Assembly: GCA_022565355.1 (NCBI GenBank)
Contig: JAIUMU010000001.1
Location: 310,001 to 374,000 of the forward strand
Length of the DNA stretch: 64,000 nt
Source: Idiomarina sp.
Lineage (GTDB): Bacteria; Pseudomonadota; Gammaproteobacteria; Enterobacterales; Alteromonadaceae
Reading direction: 5' to 3'
A program made the position numbers and the translations under genes. Below, in pieces: positions 43,445 through 55,788 of the stretch; position 1 is the stretch's first letter, and every line of letters starts with the position of its first letter. The notes beneath the pieces are model-generated. The model searched no databases, was not told the DNA's origin, and worked only from the letters and a program-made list of their open reading frames with translations.

Positions 43445-45901
43445 GTGGCGAGAACCATCGATGCTACCCACAACGCTGCACGTGAACACGCCAACGCAGA
43501 GCAAAGCCTTGGCGTGATTCATTGCTTTCATTGCCAACAGCCTGTGCCACGAGGCGTATCGCTTAGTGTGGAGATCAGTGGCAGTGAACAGCCCATGTGT
43601 TGCTACGGATGCCATTCTGTAGCGAGTACCATTGTTGATCAAGGCCTCACCCATTTTTATAAGTACCGCGAAACAAAACCTGGCGAACTACCACTCATTC
43701 CCGAAGAACTGCTCGCCCTCGATGCGGATTTGGTGCGTTATGACGACCCAGATATTCAACGGGAATTTGTATACGCCGATGGCAGCGCACAAACCGCCAC
43801 CTTAGCCATTGAAGGCATGACCTGCGCTGCTTGCGCTTGGTTAATTGAACGCCAGCTCCAACACCTACAGGGCATTCGTAAAGTTGTGGTGAACTCTGCT
43901 ACCGAACGTGTGCAGGTAGAATGGGATGCTGAACAAACACGCTTAAGCGATGTACTGCGGGCTATTCACCAAGTTGGCTATAAAGCCTTACCCTTTCAGC
44001 AAGCAGATTTAGAAGCAAGCTTTGAGAAAAAACGCCGTGGCTACATTCGCCGTTTAGGTGTAGCGGGCATCGCCTCTATGCAAACCATGATGGTGGCATT
44101 TGGCCTCTATTTTGATGATATCGATGATACCACCCGGCTTTACTTTTGGTGGCTCTCCCTGCTCTTTACCGCGCCAGTAATTGTATATAGTTGCCAGCCA
44201 TTTTTTGTGAATGCGATTAAAGCATTACGTTCTCGCACGCTAAATATGGATGTACCTGTTGCCCTGGCCATGTTTGTGGCTTTTGTGGCAAGTTTTTACG
44301 CCACAGTTACCGATACCGGTGATGTGTATTATGAATGCGTTACTATGTTCGCCTTTTTCTTGCTATCGGGACGCTTCTTGGAAATGCAGGCACGCCATAA
44401 AGCGGTAGCCAATGCGGCGAATTTAATGAAACTGATTCCCGCAATCGCCGAGCGCCAAGCTGAAAACGATTGGCAGCAAGTAATGGTGAAATACCTTGAG
44501 CCTGGCGATGTAATTCGCGTACGCCCGGGGGATACCATTCCAGCCGATGGTGAGTTATTAGATACCCAAGCATGGTGCGATGAAGCTTTACTTACGGGCG
44601 AAAGCCGGCCGGTGCAAAAACAACAGTTTGAAACCTTGTATGCAGGCAGCATTAACCAAGATAGTCCTATCATGCTGCGTATTACAGCAACACGGCAGAA
44701 CACTCTGCTTTCAGGAATTATAGCTATGCAAGATAGCGCCCTAGAGCAAAAACCGAAGTTTGTTCGCTTTGCCGATGTAGTAAGCCGCTACTTTGTAGCC
44801 GCAACCTTAATTATTTCCACACTTACGCTAGTGAGCTGGTATTTTATTGACCCAAGTAAAGCGTTTTGGGTAACCCTAGCTGTACTTGTGGCCACCTGCC
44901 CTTGCGCCCTTTCCCTAGCCGCGCCTACCGCCATGAGTGGTGCTGTAAGCCGGTTAAATCGCGCGGGTATTTTAATCAAGCATGCGGTTCTACTGGAAGC
45001 CTTGCCAAAAATCAAAACCATGTGTGTGGATAAAACAGGTACGCTTACCAAAGGCAAGTTCAGCATTGTGGCGCATCATATTCATGCTCGCACTGATGAA
45101 TCTGCCGTGTTCACTATTGCCGCAAGCATGGAAAGTTATTCAGAGCACCCGTTAGCAAAACCATTTCAACGTTTGGCTGCAACTGAACCGGTTAGTGATG
45201 TTACTAATGCGATGGGTGCAGGCATCGCCGGAACTTACAATAAGCAACCATATCGAATGGGTAGCCTCGCCTTTATTCAAGAGCTGCATCCGAACTTCGC
45301 ACCGCAGTTAAGCAAAGCAAACGTATTTCTTGCCAACGATGAGCAGGTACTCGCTGAGTGGCAAGTAGATGATGAAGTTCGTAAAGATGCGCAGCAAACA
45401 ATCGCTTGGTATCAACAGCGTGGCATTGATATTGTAATGCTTACGGGTGATTCCGCGTTACGTGCGGAAAAACTTGCTGCGGAACTGGGTATTCACGATG
45501 TGCGCTCAGGTTTAAAGCCACAAGATAAACTCCTGCATTTACAGCAAATTCAAACCAACGGCCCGGTAATGATGGTTGGTGATGGCCTAAATGATGGCCC
45601 AGTATTGGCGGGCGCCGATGGTTCAGTAACCTTTGCCTCTGGCTCCGATCTTGCACAATCAGGCAGTGACGTTGTAATTCTTACGGGTGAGTTAGCAGGC
45701 TTGCGGCGTTTATATGAAACCGCTTTGTTAACGCGCAAAGTAATTCGCCAGAACTTTACCTGGGCACTGGGGTATAATTTAGTAATTCTGCCCATGGCCG
45801 TTACTGGCCATGTGGGGCCTCTATGGGCTATGTTAGGTATGTCGATGAGTTCATTGATTGTAATGGCCAATTCGCTGCGCTTAATGCGCGATGTTGATTA
45901 A
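43445..45901 (+). CDS. ccoI: Copper-translocating P1B-type ATPase CcoI (FixI)
   Basis: Copper-exporting ATPase that supplies the copper centre of cbb3 oxidase. N-terminal cysteine-rich region (HCFHC, CCYGCHS), heavy-metal-associated domain GMTCAACAWLIE, eight helices, the transmembrane CPC in ATCPCALSLAAP, phosphorylation site DKTGTLTKG, SEHPLAKP and GDGLNDGP. GTG 43445 is preferred, with GAGGG 8-9 bases upstream; a TTG at 43430 overlaps the fixH stop. About 818 aa. Confidence 0.95.
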   Translation: MARTIDATHNAAREHANAEQSLGVIHCFHCQQPVPRGVSLSVEISGSEQPMCCYGCHSVASTIVDQGLTHFYKYRETKPGELPLIPEELLALDADLVRYDDPDIQREFVYADGSAQTATLAIEGMTCAACAWLIERQLQHLQGIRKVVVNSATERVQVEWDAEQTRLSDVLRAIHQVGYKALPFQQADLEASFEKKRRGYIRRLGVAGIASMQTMMVAFGLYFDDIDDTTRLYFWWLSLLFTAPVIVYSCQPFFVNAIKALRSRTLNMDVPVALAMFVAFVASFYATVTDTGDVYYECVTMFAFFLLSGRFLEMQARHKAVANAANLMKLIPAIAERQAENDWQQVMVKYLEPGDVIRVRPGDTIPADGELLDTQAWCDEALLTGESRPVQKQQFETLYAGSINQDSPIMLRITATRQNTLLSGIIAMQDSALEQKPKFVRFADVVSRYFVAATLIISTLTLVSWYFIDPSKAFWVTLAVLVATCPCALSLAAPTAMSGAVSRLNRAGILIKHAVLLEALPKIKTMCVDKTGTLTKGKFSIVAHHIHARTDESAVFTIAASMESYSEHPLAKPFQRLAATEPVSDVTNAMGAGIAGTYNKQPYRMGSLAFIQELHPNFAPQLSKANVFLANDEQVLAEWQVDDEVRKDAQQTIAWYQQRGIDIVMLTGDSALRAEKLAAELGIHDVRSGLKPQDKLLHLQQIQTNGPVMMVGDGLNDGPVLAGADGSVTFASGSDLAQSGSDVVILTGELAGLRRLYETALLTRKVIRQNFTWALGYNLVILPMAVTGHVGPLWAMLGMSMSSLIVMANSLRLMRDVD

Positions 45902-45913
45902 TTTGAGGCCGCT

Positions 45914-46150
45914 ATGGAAATTTTACATTTGATGGTTCCAATCGCAATAATTCTTGTGGTGATTGCGATCGTAATATTCTTCTGGGCTGTTCGTACGGGC
46001 CAGTTTGATGATCTAGAGCGGCAAGGCTACAGCGTGCTACTAGACGAAGATAACGAGCAACCGAAAAGCGCCGCTGAAAAACAGCAAAAACAAAACGCAA
46101 CCAACACCAACGAACCCAATTCCAAGCAAGGTGAGAAGCATTCTGAATGA
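45914..46150 (+). CDS. ccoS: cbb3 oxidase maturation protein CcoS
   Basis: 78-residue single-helix protein with the family pattern IFFWAVRTGQFDDLERQGYSVL; the remaining C terminus is polar low complexity. CcoS is needed for haem/copper insertion into CcoN. GAGG lies upstream of ATG 45914. Its stop overlaps the next start by 4 bases. Confidence 0.93.
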   Translation: MEILHLMVPIAIILVVIAIVIFFWAVRTGQFDDLERQGYSVLLDEDNEQPKSAAEKQQKQNATNTNEPNSKQGEKHSE

Positions 46151-46800
46151 GTATTGATATCGCCGCAGCATTGCTAATGGGCTTAGCGGGCAGTGGTCAC
46201 TGTTTAGCGATGTGTGGTGGCCTTGCTGCTGCAATGGGCTACCAACAATCTCCCCTGCGCCTATTTTGGTATAACCTTGGCCGTATCACTAGCTATGCAA
46301 TTGCTGGTGCTATTGTGGCCGCCGCGCTTGGTACTATTGGCAGTGTGAGCATCAATGGCTTCGTGTATTTGCGCATCGCGGCCGGCGTGATGATGATTCT
46401 ACTAGCCTTATATCTTATTCAATGGAACGCTGCATTGTTGTGGCTCGAGAAGCTGGGAGCTGTGCTATGGCGCCGCATTCAGCCGCTTACTCGAAAGCTT
46501 CCTCAACAAAAAACTACCGGCTACGTATTCTTAGGCGGTATGTTATGGGGTTGGCTGCCTTGCGGCCTTGTATACAGCGCCCTTACGTGGGCAGCACTCA
46601 GCGGTAACCCTGCTAGCGGTGCTGGGTTTATGCTATTATTTGGTATTGGTACCTTTCCCGCCATGTTCTTAACGGGAATATTTAGCCAAAAAATCACCCG
46701 AATATTGCAATCAAAAGGCTTTCGCTGGATTGCAGGTATACTCCTTATGGGTTACGGTATAGCTACTTTATTAATTGCTGCGAAACAGTTGCAATTTTAA
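46147..46800 (+). CDS. TauE/SafE-like membrane protein of the cco cluster
   Basis: 217-residue protein with about six helices and the segment [19 protein letters not shown] near the N terminus, the form of sulfite exporter TauE/SafE-like (DsbD-like) proteins that accompany cbb3 genes. The cysteine and histidine in GHCLAMCGG suggest metal or thiol handling; copper delivery is the usual proposal, unproved. Overlaps ccoS by 4 bases. Confidence 0.88.
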   Translation: MSIDIAAALLMGLAGSGHCLAMCGGLAAAMGYQQSPLRLFWYNLGRITSYAIAGAIVAAALGTIGSVSINGFVYLRIAAGVMMILLALYLIQWNAALLWLEKLGAVLWRRIQPLTRKLPQQKTTGYVFLGGMLWGWLPCGLVYSALTWAALSGNPASGAGFMLLFGIGTFPAMFLTGIFSQKITRILQSKGFRWIAGILLMGYGIATLLIAAKQLQF

Positions 46801-46829
46801 GCGCAAGCATTGGTGCAACTATTGCTCCA

Positions 46830-47591
46830 ATGAGTAGCCTACAGAGGAATGCGTTGGCGATGGAGCAGAAGTTGAACAACCACATTAACTGTCAAAATTG
46901 TAGTATTAGCCAGCTATGTTTACCTTTTACGCTTGATGAAGGCTCGCTATCTAAGCTTGATTCAATGATCGAGCGCAAGCGGCCCTATCAACGTGGCGAC
47001 ACCCTATTTCGTGCCGGCGAAAAGCTGCAAGCGCTATATGCAGTTCGTTCCGGCAGTATTAAGGTATACACCTTAAATGGCCAAGGCGAGATGCAAATCA
47101 CCGCCTTCCATTTACCTGGAGATTTAGTGGGCTTTGAAGCCATTGGCTCAGGTGAGCACCGAGGGTACGCAGAAGCCATGGAAACGTCCATGGTATGCGA
47201 AATTCCCTATGGCAACTTAGAAATGTTAAGCGGCCAAGTTCCAGCATTACGGCGCCAACTTATGCGCTTAATGAGCGATGAAATTAATGCCGACAAGCGC
47301 ATGCTCACACTACTGAACACACGCACAGCTGAGCAACGGTTAGCAACCTTCTTAATCGAACTATCCAGCCGTTTTCGTGCGCGCGGCCTGTCGTCGAAAG
47401 AATTCCGCCTCACCATGACACGTGCTGAAATTGGTAACTATTTAGGCTTAACGGTGGAAACCGTTAGCCGCTTACTCGGCAAGTTTCAAAAAGCTGATTA
47501 CATCGGCGTTGATGGCCGCTTGGTAACCTTATTGAACCCAGATGACCTATGTGCAGCAGCCGGATTACCCGCACTGCCCTGCGACAATTAA
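46830..47591 (+). CDS. fnr: FNR-family oxygen-responsive regulator (EtrA/FNR)
   Basis: Global anaerobic regulator with an oxygen-labile 4Fe-4S cluster. The four ligands are Cys21, 24, 30 ([10 protein letters not shown]) and Cys123 (SMVCEIPY), one residue off E. coli FNR numbering (20, 23, 29, 122). The C-terminal helix-turn-helix reads [20 protein letters not shown], with the ETVSR recognition residues that read TTGAT. ATG 46830 gives the matching spacing; TTG 46854 or ATG 46860 are alternatives closer to the AGAGG at 46843-46847. Likely acts on the FNR box at 39511. Confidence 0.95.
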   Translation: MSSLQRNALAMEQKLNNHINCQNCSISQLCLPFTLDEGSLSKLDSMIERKRPYQRGDTLFRAGEKLQALYAVRSGSIKVYTLNGQGEMQITAFHLPGDLVGFEAIGSGEHRGYAEAMETSMVCEIPYGNLEMLSGQVPALRRQLMRLMSDEINADKRMLTLLNTRTAEQRLATFLIELSSRFRARGLSSKEFRLTMTRAEIGNYLGLTVETVSRLLGKFQKADYIGVDGRLVTLLNPDDLCAAAGLPALPCDN

Positions 47592-47594
47592 TCT

Positions 47595-47618
47595 AGCGTG
47601 CTTCGGCACGCTTTTTTT
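47595..47618 (+). terminator. Terminator of fnr
   Basis: 7-bp stem AGCGTGC / GCACGCT closed by a TTCG tetraloop and followed by seven Ts. Confidence 0.93.
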
Positions 47619-47675
47619 ATGCGTTTTAGCAGGCTTCGGCTACACTGAAAGAACACTAAATAGGAGCCTTAATCT

Positions 47676-48602
47676 ATGTTCCAACATTTACTCGTTGTTC
47701 TCGATCCAAACCAAGAAGAGCAAAAAGCGCTATCACGTGCACTTCACCTCGCACGTTTACAGCCGGCACGCTTAACCCTATTTCTATCCATTTATGATTT
47801 TGCCTACGAAATGACCACAATGCTCTCGGGCGAAGAGCGCGAACAAATGCGGCAAAGCCTGGTAGCAGACCGTGAACAATGGATTCAAGGATGCCTAGAG
47901 AAGTTTGATGTGAGCCAACATCGCATTGAAATTTGTGTACAATGGCATCATCGTCCGTTTGAAGCCATTATCCGCAAAGCAATTGAAAGTGATTGCGATT
48001 TGATTGTGAAAGGCACCCGCAAACACGATACGCTTCACAGTGTTATCTTCACTCCTACAGATTGGCATCTGTTACGGAAAGCCCCATGCCCTGTATTGTT
48101 GGTAAAAGATCGTGATTGGCCACAACATGGTTCAGTGCTAGCTGCGGTAAACGCAGGTAGCGATAGCGAAGTACACCAAACACTGAACGAGCGCATTACG
48201 AAAGCAGCTGGCTATATTAGCAAAAAACTCAACTCGCATTTACATTTAGTAAACTGCTACCCAGGTGCGCCTGCTGCTATAGCCGTTGAGATACCTGAGT
48301 TTGATACACATCAGTATCAGGTGAGTGTACGGGAGCATCACGAACTTGCACTTGCCGAAGTAGCGCGTAAAGTAGATGTTGAATTTACCGGTTTGCACCT
48401 TCGTGAAGGTATGCCCGATAACGAAATCCCCAAGGTAGCAAAAGAACTGGATGCTGAGTTGGTGGTGTTAGGCACTATTGGCCGCACAGGAATTACCGCC
48501 GCTTTGCTTGGTAATACTGCAGAGCACGTTATTGAGCAGCTAGATTGCGATCTGTTGGCAATTAAGCCAGAAGGGTTTCGTTCTCCTTTAGCGAAAGAAT
48601 AG
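47676..48602 (+). CDS. uspE: Universal stress protein UspE
   Basis: Cytoplasmic tandem Usp protein; two Usp domains (about 1-150 and 155-308), the second ending in the nucleotide-site pattern GTIGRTGITAALLGNTAEHV. Neighbour of fnr in many gammaproteobacteria including E. coli. TAGGAGC lies about 9 bases before ATG 47676. Confidence 0.94.
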   Translation: MFQHLLVVLDPNQEEQKALSRALHLARLQPARLTLFLSIYDFAYEMTTMLSGEEREQMRQSLVADREQWIQGCLEKFDVSQHRIEICVQWHHRPFEAIIRKAIESDCDLIVKGTRKHDTLHSVIFTPTDWHLLRKAPCPVLLVKDRDWPQHGSVLAAVNAGSDSEVHQTLNERITKAAGYISKKLNSHLHLVNCYPGAPAAIAVEIPEFDTHQYQVSVREHHELALAEVARKVDVEFTGLHLREGMPDNEIPKVAKELDAELVVLGTIGRTGITAALLGNTAEHVIEQLDCDLLAIKPEGFRSPLAKE

Positions 48603-48682
48603 CGAACGAATAGCGAAGGATTAATAAAGGCCGAGAAAAGAACTAATCCAGGGTTTAACCCTATTGAACGCTACTTTCCTCG

Positions 48683-48711
48683 TTGTTAGCAAGCACACAT
48701 CTCGATATACT
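48683..48711 (+). promoter_or_regulatory. ttcA promoter
   Basis: TTGTTA (48683-48688), 17 bp, TATACT (48706-48711): the best sigma70 match I found in the window. The start site is expected near 48718, within the left arm of the terminator described next. Confidence 0.6.
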
Positions 48712-48745
48712 AGCCGCCGAAAAATTTAGGCGGCTTTTCTTTTTG
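48712..48745 (+). terminator. Terminator of uspE, overlapping the ttcA start site
   Basis: Stem AGCCGCC (48712-48718) / GGCGGCT (48729-48735) with tail TTTTCTTTTT. It lies 110 bases after the uspE stop and directly abuts the ttcA -10. Confidence 0.75.
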
Positions 48746-48814
48746 CTAATTTTGCGTGAAAACACTCGCCAAAGTATTAGGTAAAGCACTCAATAAATAT
48801 TTAGGTAGATAACT

Positions 48815-49819
48815 ATGCAAAATACCTCTCAGCAAGCGAGTATCGTTAATACGGCCGATGCCAATGAACAGGTAATGGCAACGAACGATAGCAACGCCAG
48901 TAAGCGCGCGAAATACAGCTTGAACAAATTGGAAAAGCGAATTCGGCGTGCGGCAGGCCAAGCGATAGAAGATTTTGCAATGATCGCGGATGGCGACCGT
49001 ATTATGGTGTGCTTATCGGGCGGTAAAGATAGTTATACCCTACTCACTACCCTGCAATACTTCCAGAAAGTAGCTCCGATACAGTTTGAACTAATCGCCG
49101 TTAATCTTGATCAGAAACAACCAGGGTTTCCTGAACACGTTTTGCCAGAGTATCTAGCCACGCAAGATGTAGCCTTTAAAATTATTGAAGAAGATACTTA
49201 TTCTATTGTTAAAGATAAAATTCCTGCCGGTAAAACCACCTGTAGTTTATGCTCACGTTTACGCCGCGGTATTTTGTATAAAACCGCCCAGCAGCTGGGA
49301 GCGACTAAAATAGCGCTTGGCCATCACCGCGACGATATTCTAGAAACGTTGTTTTTGAATATGTTTTACGGTGGCGCACTAAAATCCATGCCGCCAAAAC
49401 TAGTAAGTGACAATGGCCAACACGTGGTGATTCGCCCTCTTGCCTATGTGCGAGAAAAGGACATTAGCAAATATGCTGCTGCTCAGAATTATCCGATTAT
49501 TCCTTGTAATTTATGCGGCTCACAAGAAAATTTGCAGCGTAAAGTGATCAAAGATTTATTAAAAACGTGGGATCGCCAGTATCCTGGGCGTATAGAAAGT
49601 ATGTTTAAGGCGCTCACGAATGTAGTGCCGAGCCATTTAGCAGATTACAAGTTGTTTGATTTCAAGAACTTGCACCCTACTGGCGTTGCCAATCCAAACG
49701 GCGATACCGCATTTGATCAAGCCACATTTACTGATGCAAGACATTATTTAGATGAAGATGCGCTAGATGAAGATGCGCGCTCCGAGCCGCCAGCAGAGTT
49801 ACAAATACTCAAGCTTTAA
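48815..49819 (+). CDS. ttcA: tRNA 2-thiocytidine(32) synthetase TtcA
   Basis: Iron-sulfur enzyme that thiolates cytidine 32 of some tRNAs. PP-loop [11 protein letters not shown], then CxxC pairs CSLC and CNLC that bind the cluster, and [16 protein letters not shown]. 334 aa; about 30 residues at the N terminus (Ser/Asn/Ala-rich) precede the conserved [17 protein letters not shown]. Own promoter as above; ends convergent with the bax-like gene. Confidence 0.95.
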   Translation: MQNTSQQASIVNTADANEQVMATNDSNASKRAKYSLNKLEKRIRRAAGQAIEDFAMIADGDRIMVCLSGGKDSYTLLTTLQYFQKVAPIQFELIAVNLDQKQPGFPEHVLPEYLATQDVAFKIIEEDTYSIVKDKIPAGKTTCSLCSRLRRGILYKTAQQLGATKIALGHHRDDILETLFLNMFYGGALKSMPPKLVSDNGQHVVIRPLAYVREKDISKYAAAQNYPIIPCNLCGSQENLQRKVIKDLLKTWDRQYPGRIESMFKALTNVVPSHLADYKLFDFKNLHPTGVANPNGDTAFDQATFTDARHYLDEDALDEDARSEPPAELQILKL

Positions 49820-49832
49820 GGGGTTTTGAACG

Positions 49833-49862
49833 GCAAGCGCAAGTTACTGTACTTGCGCTTGC
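49833..49862. other. 12-bp hairpin at the ttcA/bax junction
   Basis: Perfect stem GCAAGCGCAAGT / ACTTGCGCTTGC with 6-base loop, covering the last codons and stop of the bax-like gene. No T run on either strand, so not a classical terminator; it may block 3' exonucleases. Confidence 0.5.
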
Positions 49863-50722
49863 AACGAGCCTTCATTAAAGGTTTCTCTTACATCACGAAT
49901 AATCGGCAAGTTCACCCGAATCATCTGATTGAGCTCGTTGATATAATCCTCTCCACGCTCCGAATAGGCCATCAACCCGTGTGTTAATGGTTGCGCTGTT
50001 ACTTGCTTACCATCGGTACGAAGATCGGCACGTATTTGGCGTAAATCCTGGTAGGCGTGGTGCGTATTTAGATTGCGGATATAGCTACGCACTGAAGCGG
50101 TAACGCTGTCGAATTTGCGCACTTCATAAATCTGCCCTTCTGGGCGGGAATTTGGCACGATTCCGCAGCCCGGTGACCAACACCATTCGCCGAACAGGTT
50201 ATTAGCTTCTCGGGCGAAGCGAGATGTGCCCCAGCCAGATTCATTTGCGGCTTGAATTAATACTAAGGTATCGGGTATTACATCTACGCGGCGCAGTAAG
50301 GTTGCAAACATCTCGCTACGATTGGTTGTTTCTACGCGATAATGCAGTGCTAGCTCACTTAACCAGCGATTTTCTCGGCTGCTGATCTGCGCACCAGAAC
50401 GATGCATTTCATGTAACCGCTCTAATTGGCCTCGCTGCTGCAAAATAAGAGTGTTTTGCTCTTCAATTGCAGGCATTAAAAAGTTGAAAAACTCTGTTTT
50501 ACGTGTAGGAATATCGCGAATCTCTGCAAATGCAGGTAATTCTTCACCTCTACGTACTCTTTTTAGAGTAACCGGAGGTAAAGCGCTGGCTACCGTTTTT
50601 TCAGCGGTAACATCACGCTTTTCTGCCAGATCACGACCACCCATATCAAACACCAAACGCAGTACTAATGCACCTAGAGCAAGAATAAAGATAATCACGA
50701 TCAACTTAAATTTTAATTGCAT
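49844..50722 (-). CDS. Bax-like glucosaminidase-domain protein
   Basis: Putative murein hydrolase of glycoside hydrolase family 73. One N-terminal helix (about residues 7-25) anchors it, followed by a linker and the glucosaminidase domain with the signature QAANESGWGTSRFAREANN, then WCWSPGCGIVP and YSERGEDYINELNQMI. 292 aa, close to E. coli Bax (274). The catalytic glutamate is probably the Glu in NESGWG. Confidence 0.88.
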   Translation of the reverse strand: MQLKFKLIVIIFILALGALVLRLVFDMGGRDLAEKRDVTAEKTVASALPPVTLKRVRRGEELPAFAEIRDIPTRKTEFFNFLMPAIEEQNTLILQQRGQLERLHEMHRSGAQISSRENRWLSELALHYRVETTNRSEMFATLLRRVDVIPDTLVLIQAANESGWGTSRFAREANNLFGEWCWSPGCGIVPNSRPEGQIYEVRKFDSVTASVRSYIRNLNTHHAYQDLRQIRADLRTDGKQVTAQPLTHGLMAYSERGEDYINELNQMIRVNLPIIRDVRETFNEGSLQAQVQ

Positions 50723-50817
50723 AGTTCACCAATAATCGATGCTATTTACCGAAAGAGAGGTATGTTTCAGCGCCACCATCTCAATCTACTAAAGTGCATT
50801 TTACCTTATTTTTGCAA

Positions 50818-50843
50818 AAAATAAGAGCACCCGAAGGTGCTCT
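50818..50843 (-). terminator. Terminator of the six-helix membrane protein gene
   Basis: Stem AGAGCACC / GGTGCTCT with a 4-base loop (CGAA on the plus strand); the minus-strand copy ends in TTATTTTTT, downstream of the gene at 50918. Confidence 0.8.
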
Positions 50844-50917
50844 GCTTTTGAAACTAAGATTGCGGCTGCACTAACCAATATACGTAAGTTGCACGAATAT
50901 CGTTTAATCATAGGCGC

Positions 50918-51763
50918 TTAAGCCGTGAATTCATCACTATCAGAAGTGCTTTCCGCATCGGGAATTGCCGTTGAAGAATGTTTGTTTATGCCCAAAATAT
51001 CGCGATAGCATATGGCAATAGCGTGATAAAACGTTGGCATTACCCATATGATCATCAGGTATACGGAAACACCGGCAAAAATAGCAACTAAAAACGCATT
51101 ACCTGTACCCGCACCATGCAACGCCATGCCGATAATCGCCGGAATCAGCGATAACATAGCCAATAGAAACAGCGCTAAATGAATAATGAAGATGCCGAAA
51201 AAGCGTTTCGAGATAAGTAGGAACGAATAGTAAGCGCCATTCAACGGGCTAACTTTCGCACCAGCTACCAGCATCAGGTTGAGTACAAAAGTAATTTGAA
51301 AAAATATCGCCCACAGCATGGCAAATACCATTGGAATACCGAAAAACATGGGTAATTGTGTAATCAGCGCCGCGATTAATGCAGTTGCGATTAAGCTCCA
51401 GGGTTGTTTCAAGTAATCGAATACTTGCCCCGCCACTGCAGGTGCAGAAATTACATTTCGCAAGGCGATAAACTGGATACCCGCGAGTAATGGCGTCCAA
51501 ATAATCACTTGCACAGCTGCAAATACCAAATTAAAGGATTCTGCTTCAGTATCCATATTCATTAGCTGAGCGATAATAAACACCAGCATAAAGGCCGCGA
51601 AGGTTACCAGTGAAGCCCATAATAGGCCTCCTACAACCGGCTTCCGTTTGGCTTTGGTAGTATCGAACGCCTCTTGTAGTACTTTGTTCGCATCTACTTT
51701 ATCGGTGGAGTTCAATGCCTTCTGAATGTTACCGCTGAAATCGTGCTGTTGTTGGTTATCCAT
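50918..51763 (-). CDS. Six-helix membrane protein, BPSS1780-like
   Basis: 281-residue protein with a soluble, charged N terminus (about 40 residues) and about six hydrophobic helices, ending in an acidic tail. Resembles the uncharacterised BPSS1780-type integral membrane family; function unknown. Single gene, divergent from rluE, with a terminator at 50818. Confidence 0.75.
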   Translation of the reverse strand: MDNQQQHDFSGNIQKALNSTDKVDANKVLQEAFDTTKAKRKPVVGGLLWASLVTFAAFMLVFIIAQLMNMDTEAESFNLVFAAVQVIIWTPLLAGIQFIALRNVISAPAVAGQVFDYLKQPWSLIATALIAALITQLPMFFGIPMVFAMLWAIFFQITFVLNLMLVAGAKVSPLNGAYYSFLLISKRFFGIFIIHLALFLLAMLSLIPAIIGMALHGAGTGNAFLVAIFAGVSVYLMIIWVMPTFYHAIAICYRDILGINKHSSTAIPDAESTSDSDEFTA

Positions 51764-51841
51764 TCGTGCTCTGTATCCTTCGTGATAAGGTAATTTTTTG
51801 CTATTATCGGGTTTCGCTTGCCAAAATGCTAGGAAAACACA

Positions 51842-52426
51842 TTGTTACGCCCTTACGCAAAAAAATCGCGGCCGAAACCCACCACGCCAACCTTGGTGAT
51901 GTTTAATAAGCCCATGAATGTACTGTGCCAATTCACCGGTGAAGAGCACGATATCACACTTGCGCAATTCATTGATGTAGCCAATGTATATCCCGCTGGG
52001 CGCTTGGATAAAGATAGTGAAGGGCTGTTATTGCTTACCGATGATGGCAGTTTGCAAGCCCGTATTGCTTCACCAAAATTTAAAATGCCGAAAACGTATT
52101 ACGTATTGGTAGAAGGCGAACCAAGCAACGCAGCACTAAACCAATTGCGTAGTGGCGTGCAGTTAAAAGATGGCCTTACAAAACCAGCTCAAGTAAGCCG
52201 AGTTGCTGAGCCCACTTGGTTATGGCCACGCACACCCCCGGTGCGAATTCGTAAAAGCATTCAAGATACTTGGTTAGAAATTACCATTAGCGAAGGCCGT
52301 AATCGGCAAGTACGCCGCATGACAGCGCATATTGGCCACCCTACTCTACGCTTAATCCGCACCCAGATAGGCCCATACCAGTTAACCGATCTTGCCTGTG
52401 GTGAGTACCGGAAGATCCCTGTTTAA
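51842..52426 (+). CDS. rluE: 23S rRNA pseudouridine(2457) synthase RluE
   Basis: RsuA-family synthase making pseudouridine 2457 in 23S rRNA. Catalytic Asp lies in AGRLDKDSEGLLLLT; VEGEPSNAALNQLRSGVQL, PAWLWPR-like PTWLWPR and EGRNRQVRRMTAHIG match E. coli RluE. The start is TTG 51842 with AGGAAAA 7 bases upstream; a basic N-terminal stretch (RPYAKKSRPKPTT) like that of E. coli supports it. Confidence 0.94.
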   Translation: MLRPYAKKSRPKPTTPTLVMFNKPMNVLCQFTGEEHDITLAQFIDVANVYPAGRLDKDSEGLLLLTDDGSLQARIASPKFKMPKTYYVLVEGEPSNAALNQLRSGVQLKDGLTKPAQVSRVAEPTWLWPRTPPVRIRKSIQDTWLEITISEGRNRQVRRMTAHIGHPTLRLIRTQIGPYQLTDLACGEYRKIPV

Positions 52427-52504
52427 CTAGCCTAAATAGCGAAAAAAAGGTAAAATCCGCGCCTCTTTTATCAATTCCCTAAAGTAAAGGTTGTGAGCAT
52501 CCCC

Positions 52505-53673
52505 ATGAGTACACCTGTTTCCGATCGCATTTGCGCTTTAACTACCCCAGCACAACGCCAAGAGAATGCGAAACTTCGCGTAATCGTTGGCATGTCGGGT
52601 GGTGTTGATTCATCGGTATCGGCGTATTTACTGCAACAACAAGGCTATCAGGTTGAAGGCTTGTTTATGAAAAATTGGGAAGAAGATGACACCGATGAAT
52701 ATTGTGCTGCAGCAACCGATTTAGAAGATGCGCAACAAGTATGTGAAAAGTTAGGTATTGAACTTCATACCGTAAATTTTGCTGCTGAATATTGGGATAA
52801 CGTATTTGCCCATTTCCTTACAGAGTATCGTGCTGGACGAACTCCGAATCCAGATATCATGTGCAATAAGGAAATTAAATTTAAAGCCTTCTTGGAGTTC
52901 GCTGCAGAAGCGTTAAATGCGGATTACATTGCTACGGGGCATTATTGCCAGCGTCGCCTTCATGAAGGCAAATGGCAGTTATTACGTGGCCTTGATGAGA
53001 ATAAAGATCAAAGTTACTTTCTCTATACCCTCAGCCATGAGCATATTGCCCAAACCCTATTTCCTGTAGGTGATATCGAAAAACCGGATGTGCGTAAAAT
53101 TGCCGAGGAACAAGGCTTAGTTACCGCAGGTAAAAAAGATTCCACCGGCATTTGCTTTATAGGCGAACGCAAATTTAAAGATTTCCTGCAGCAGTATTTA
53201 CCAGCTCAGCCAGGCCCTATTGTTACTACGGAAGGCAACCAAGTGGGTGAGCATGAAGGTTTGATGTATCACACCATAGGCCAACGTAAAGGCTTACACA
53301 TTGGTGGTTTAGCCGATGCAAGTGATGAGCCATGGTATGTAGTGGATAAAGATGTGGCCAACAACGTGTTAGTAGTGGCGCAAGGCAAACATCACCCACG
53401 CCTATTTTCACAAGGCCTAGTTGCCGGGCAGTTGCACTGGGTAAACCGTGAGCAATTACAGGCGCCATTTAAAGCCGTAGTTAAAACTCGCTATCGGCAA
53501 GAGGATATCCCCTGCACTATTACACCTAGCAGTGATGGTACACAAATTGAAGTGCTATTCGATGCGGCAGTGGCTGCGGTAACCCCAGGCCAATCAGCAG
53601 TATTTTATCAACAGGATGTATGTTTGGGCGGCGGGATTATTGAGCAACGTATTACTGATTTTGAGGTGGCCTT

Positions 53674-53677
<4 letters not shown>
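52505..53677 (+). CDS. mnmA: tRNA-specific 2-thiouridylase MnmA
   Basis: Thiolates U34 of Lys, Glu and Gln tRNAs with sulfur relayed by Tus proteins. PP-loop [12 protein letters not shown], catalytic cysteines in MCNKEIKF and [12 protein letters not shown], and KNWEEDD. About 390 aa. ATG 52505 is chosen; an in-frame GTG at 52493 (only 2 bases after AAAGG) would add four residues. The N-terminal 25 residues before the PP-loop are longer than in E. coli. Overlaps hflD by 4 bases. Confidence 0.95.
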
Positions 53678-55754
<2,077 letters not shown>

Positions 55755-55788
55755 TTGGATACTGTAAGTTGGTAAAACAGGTGCTTAC

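Noticed and set aside
48650-48662. AGGGTTTAACCCT palindrome between uspE and ttcA
   Set aside because: Thirteen bases with a one-base centre cannot form a real hairpin loop; no other evidence of function.
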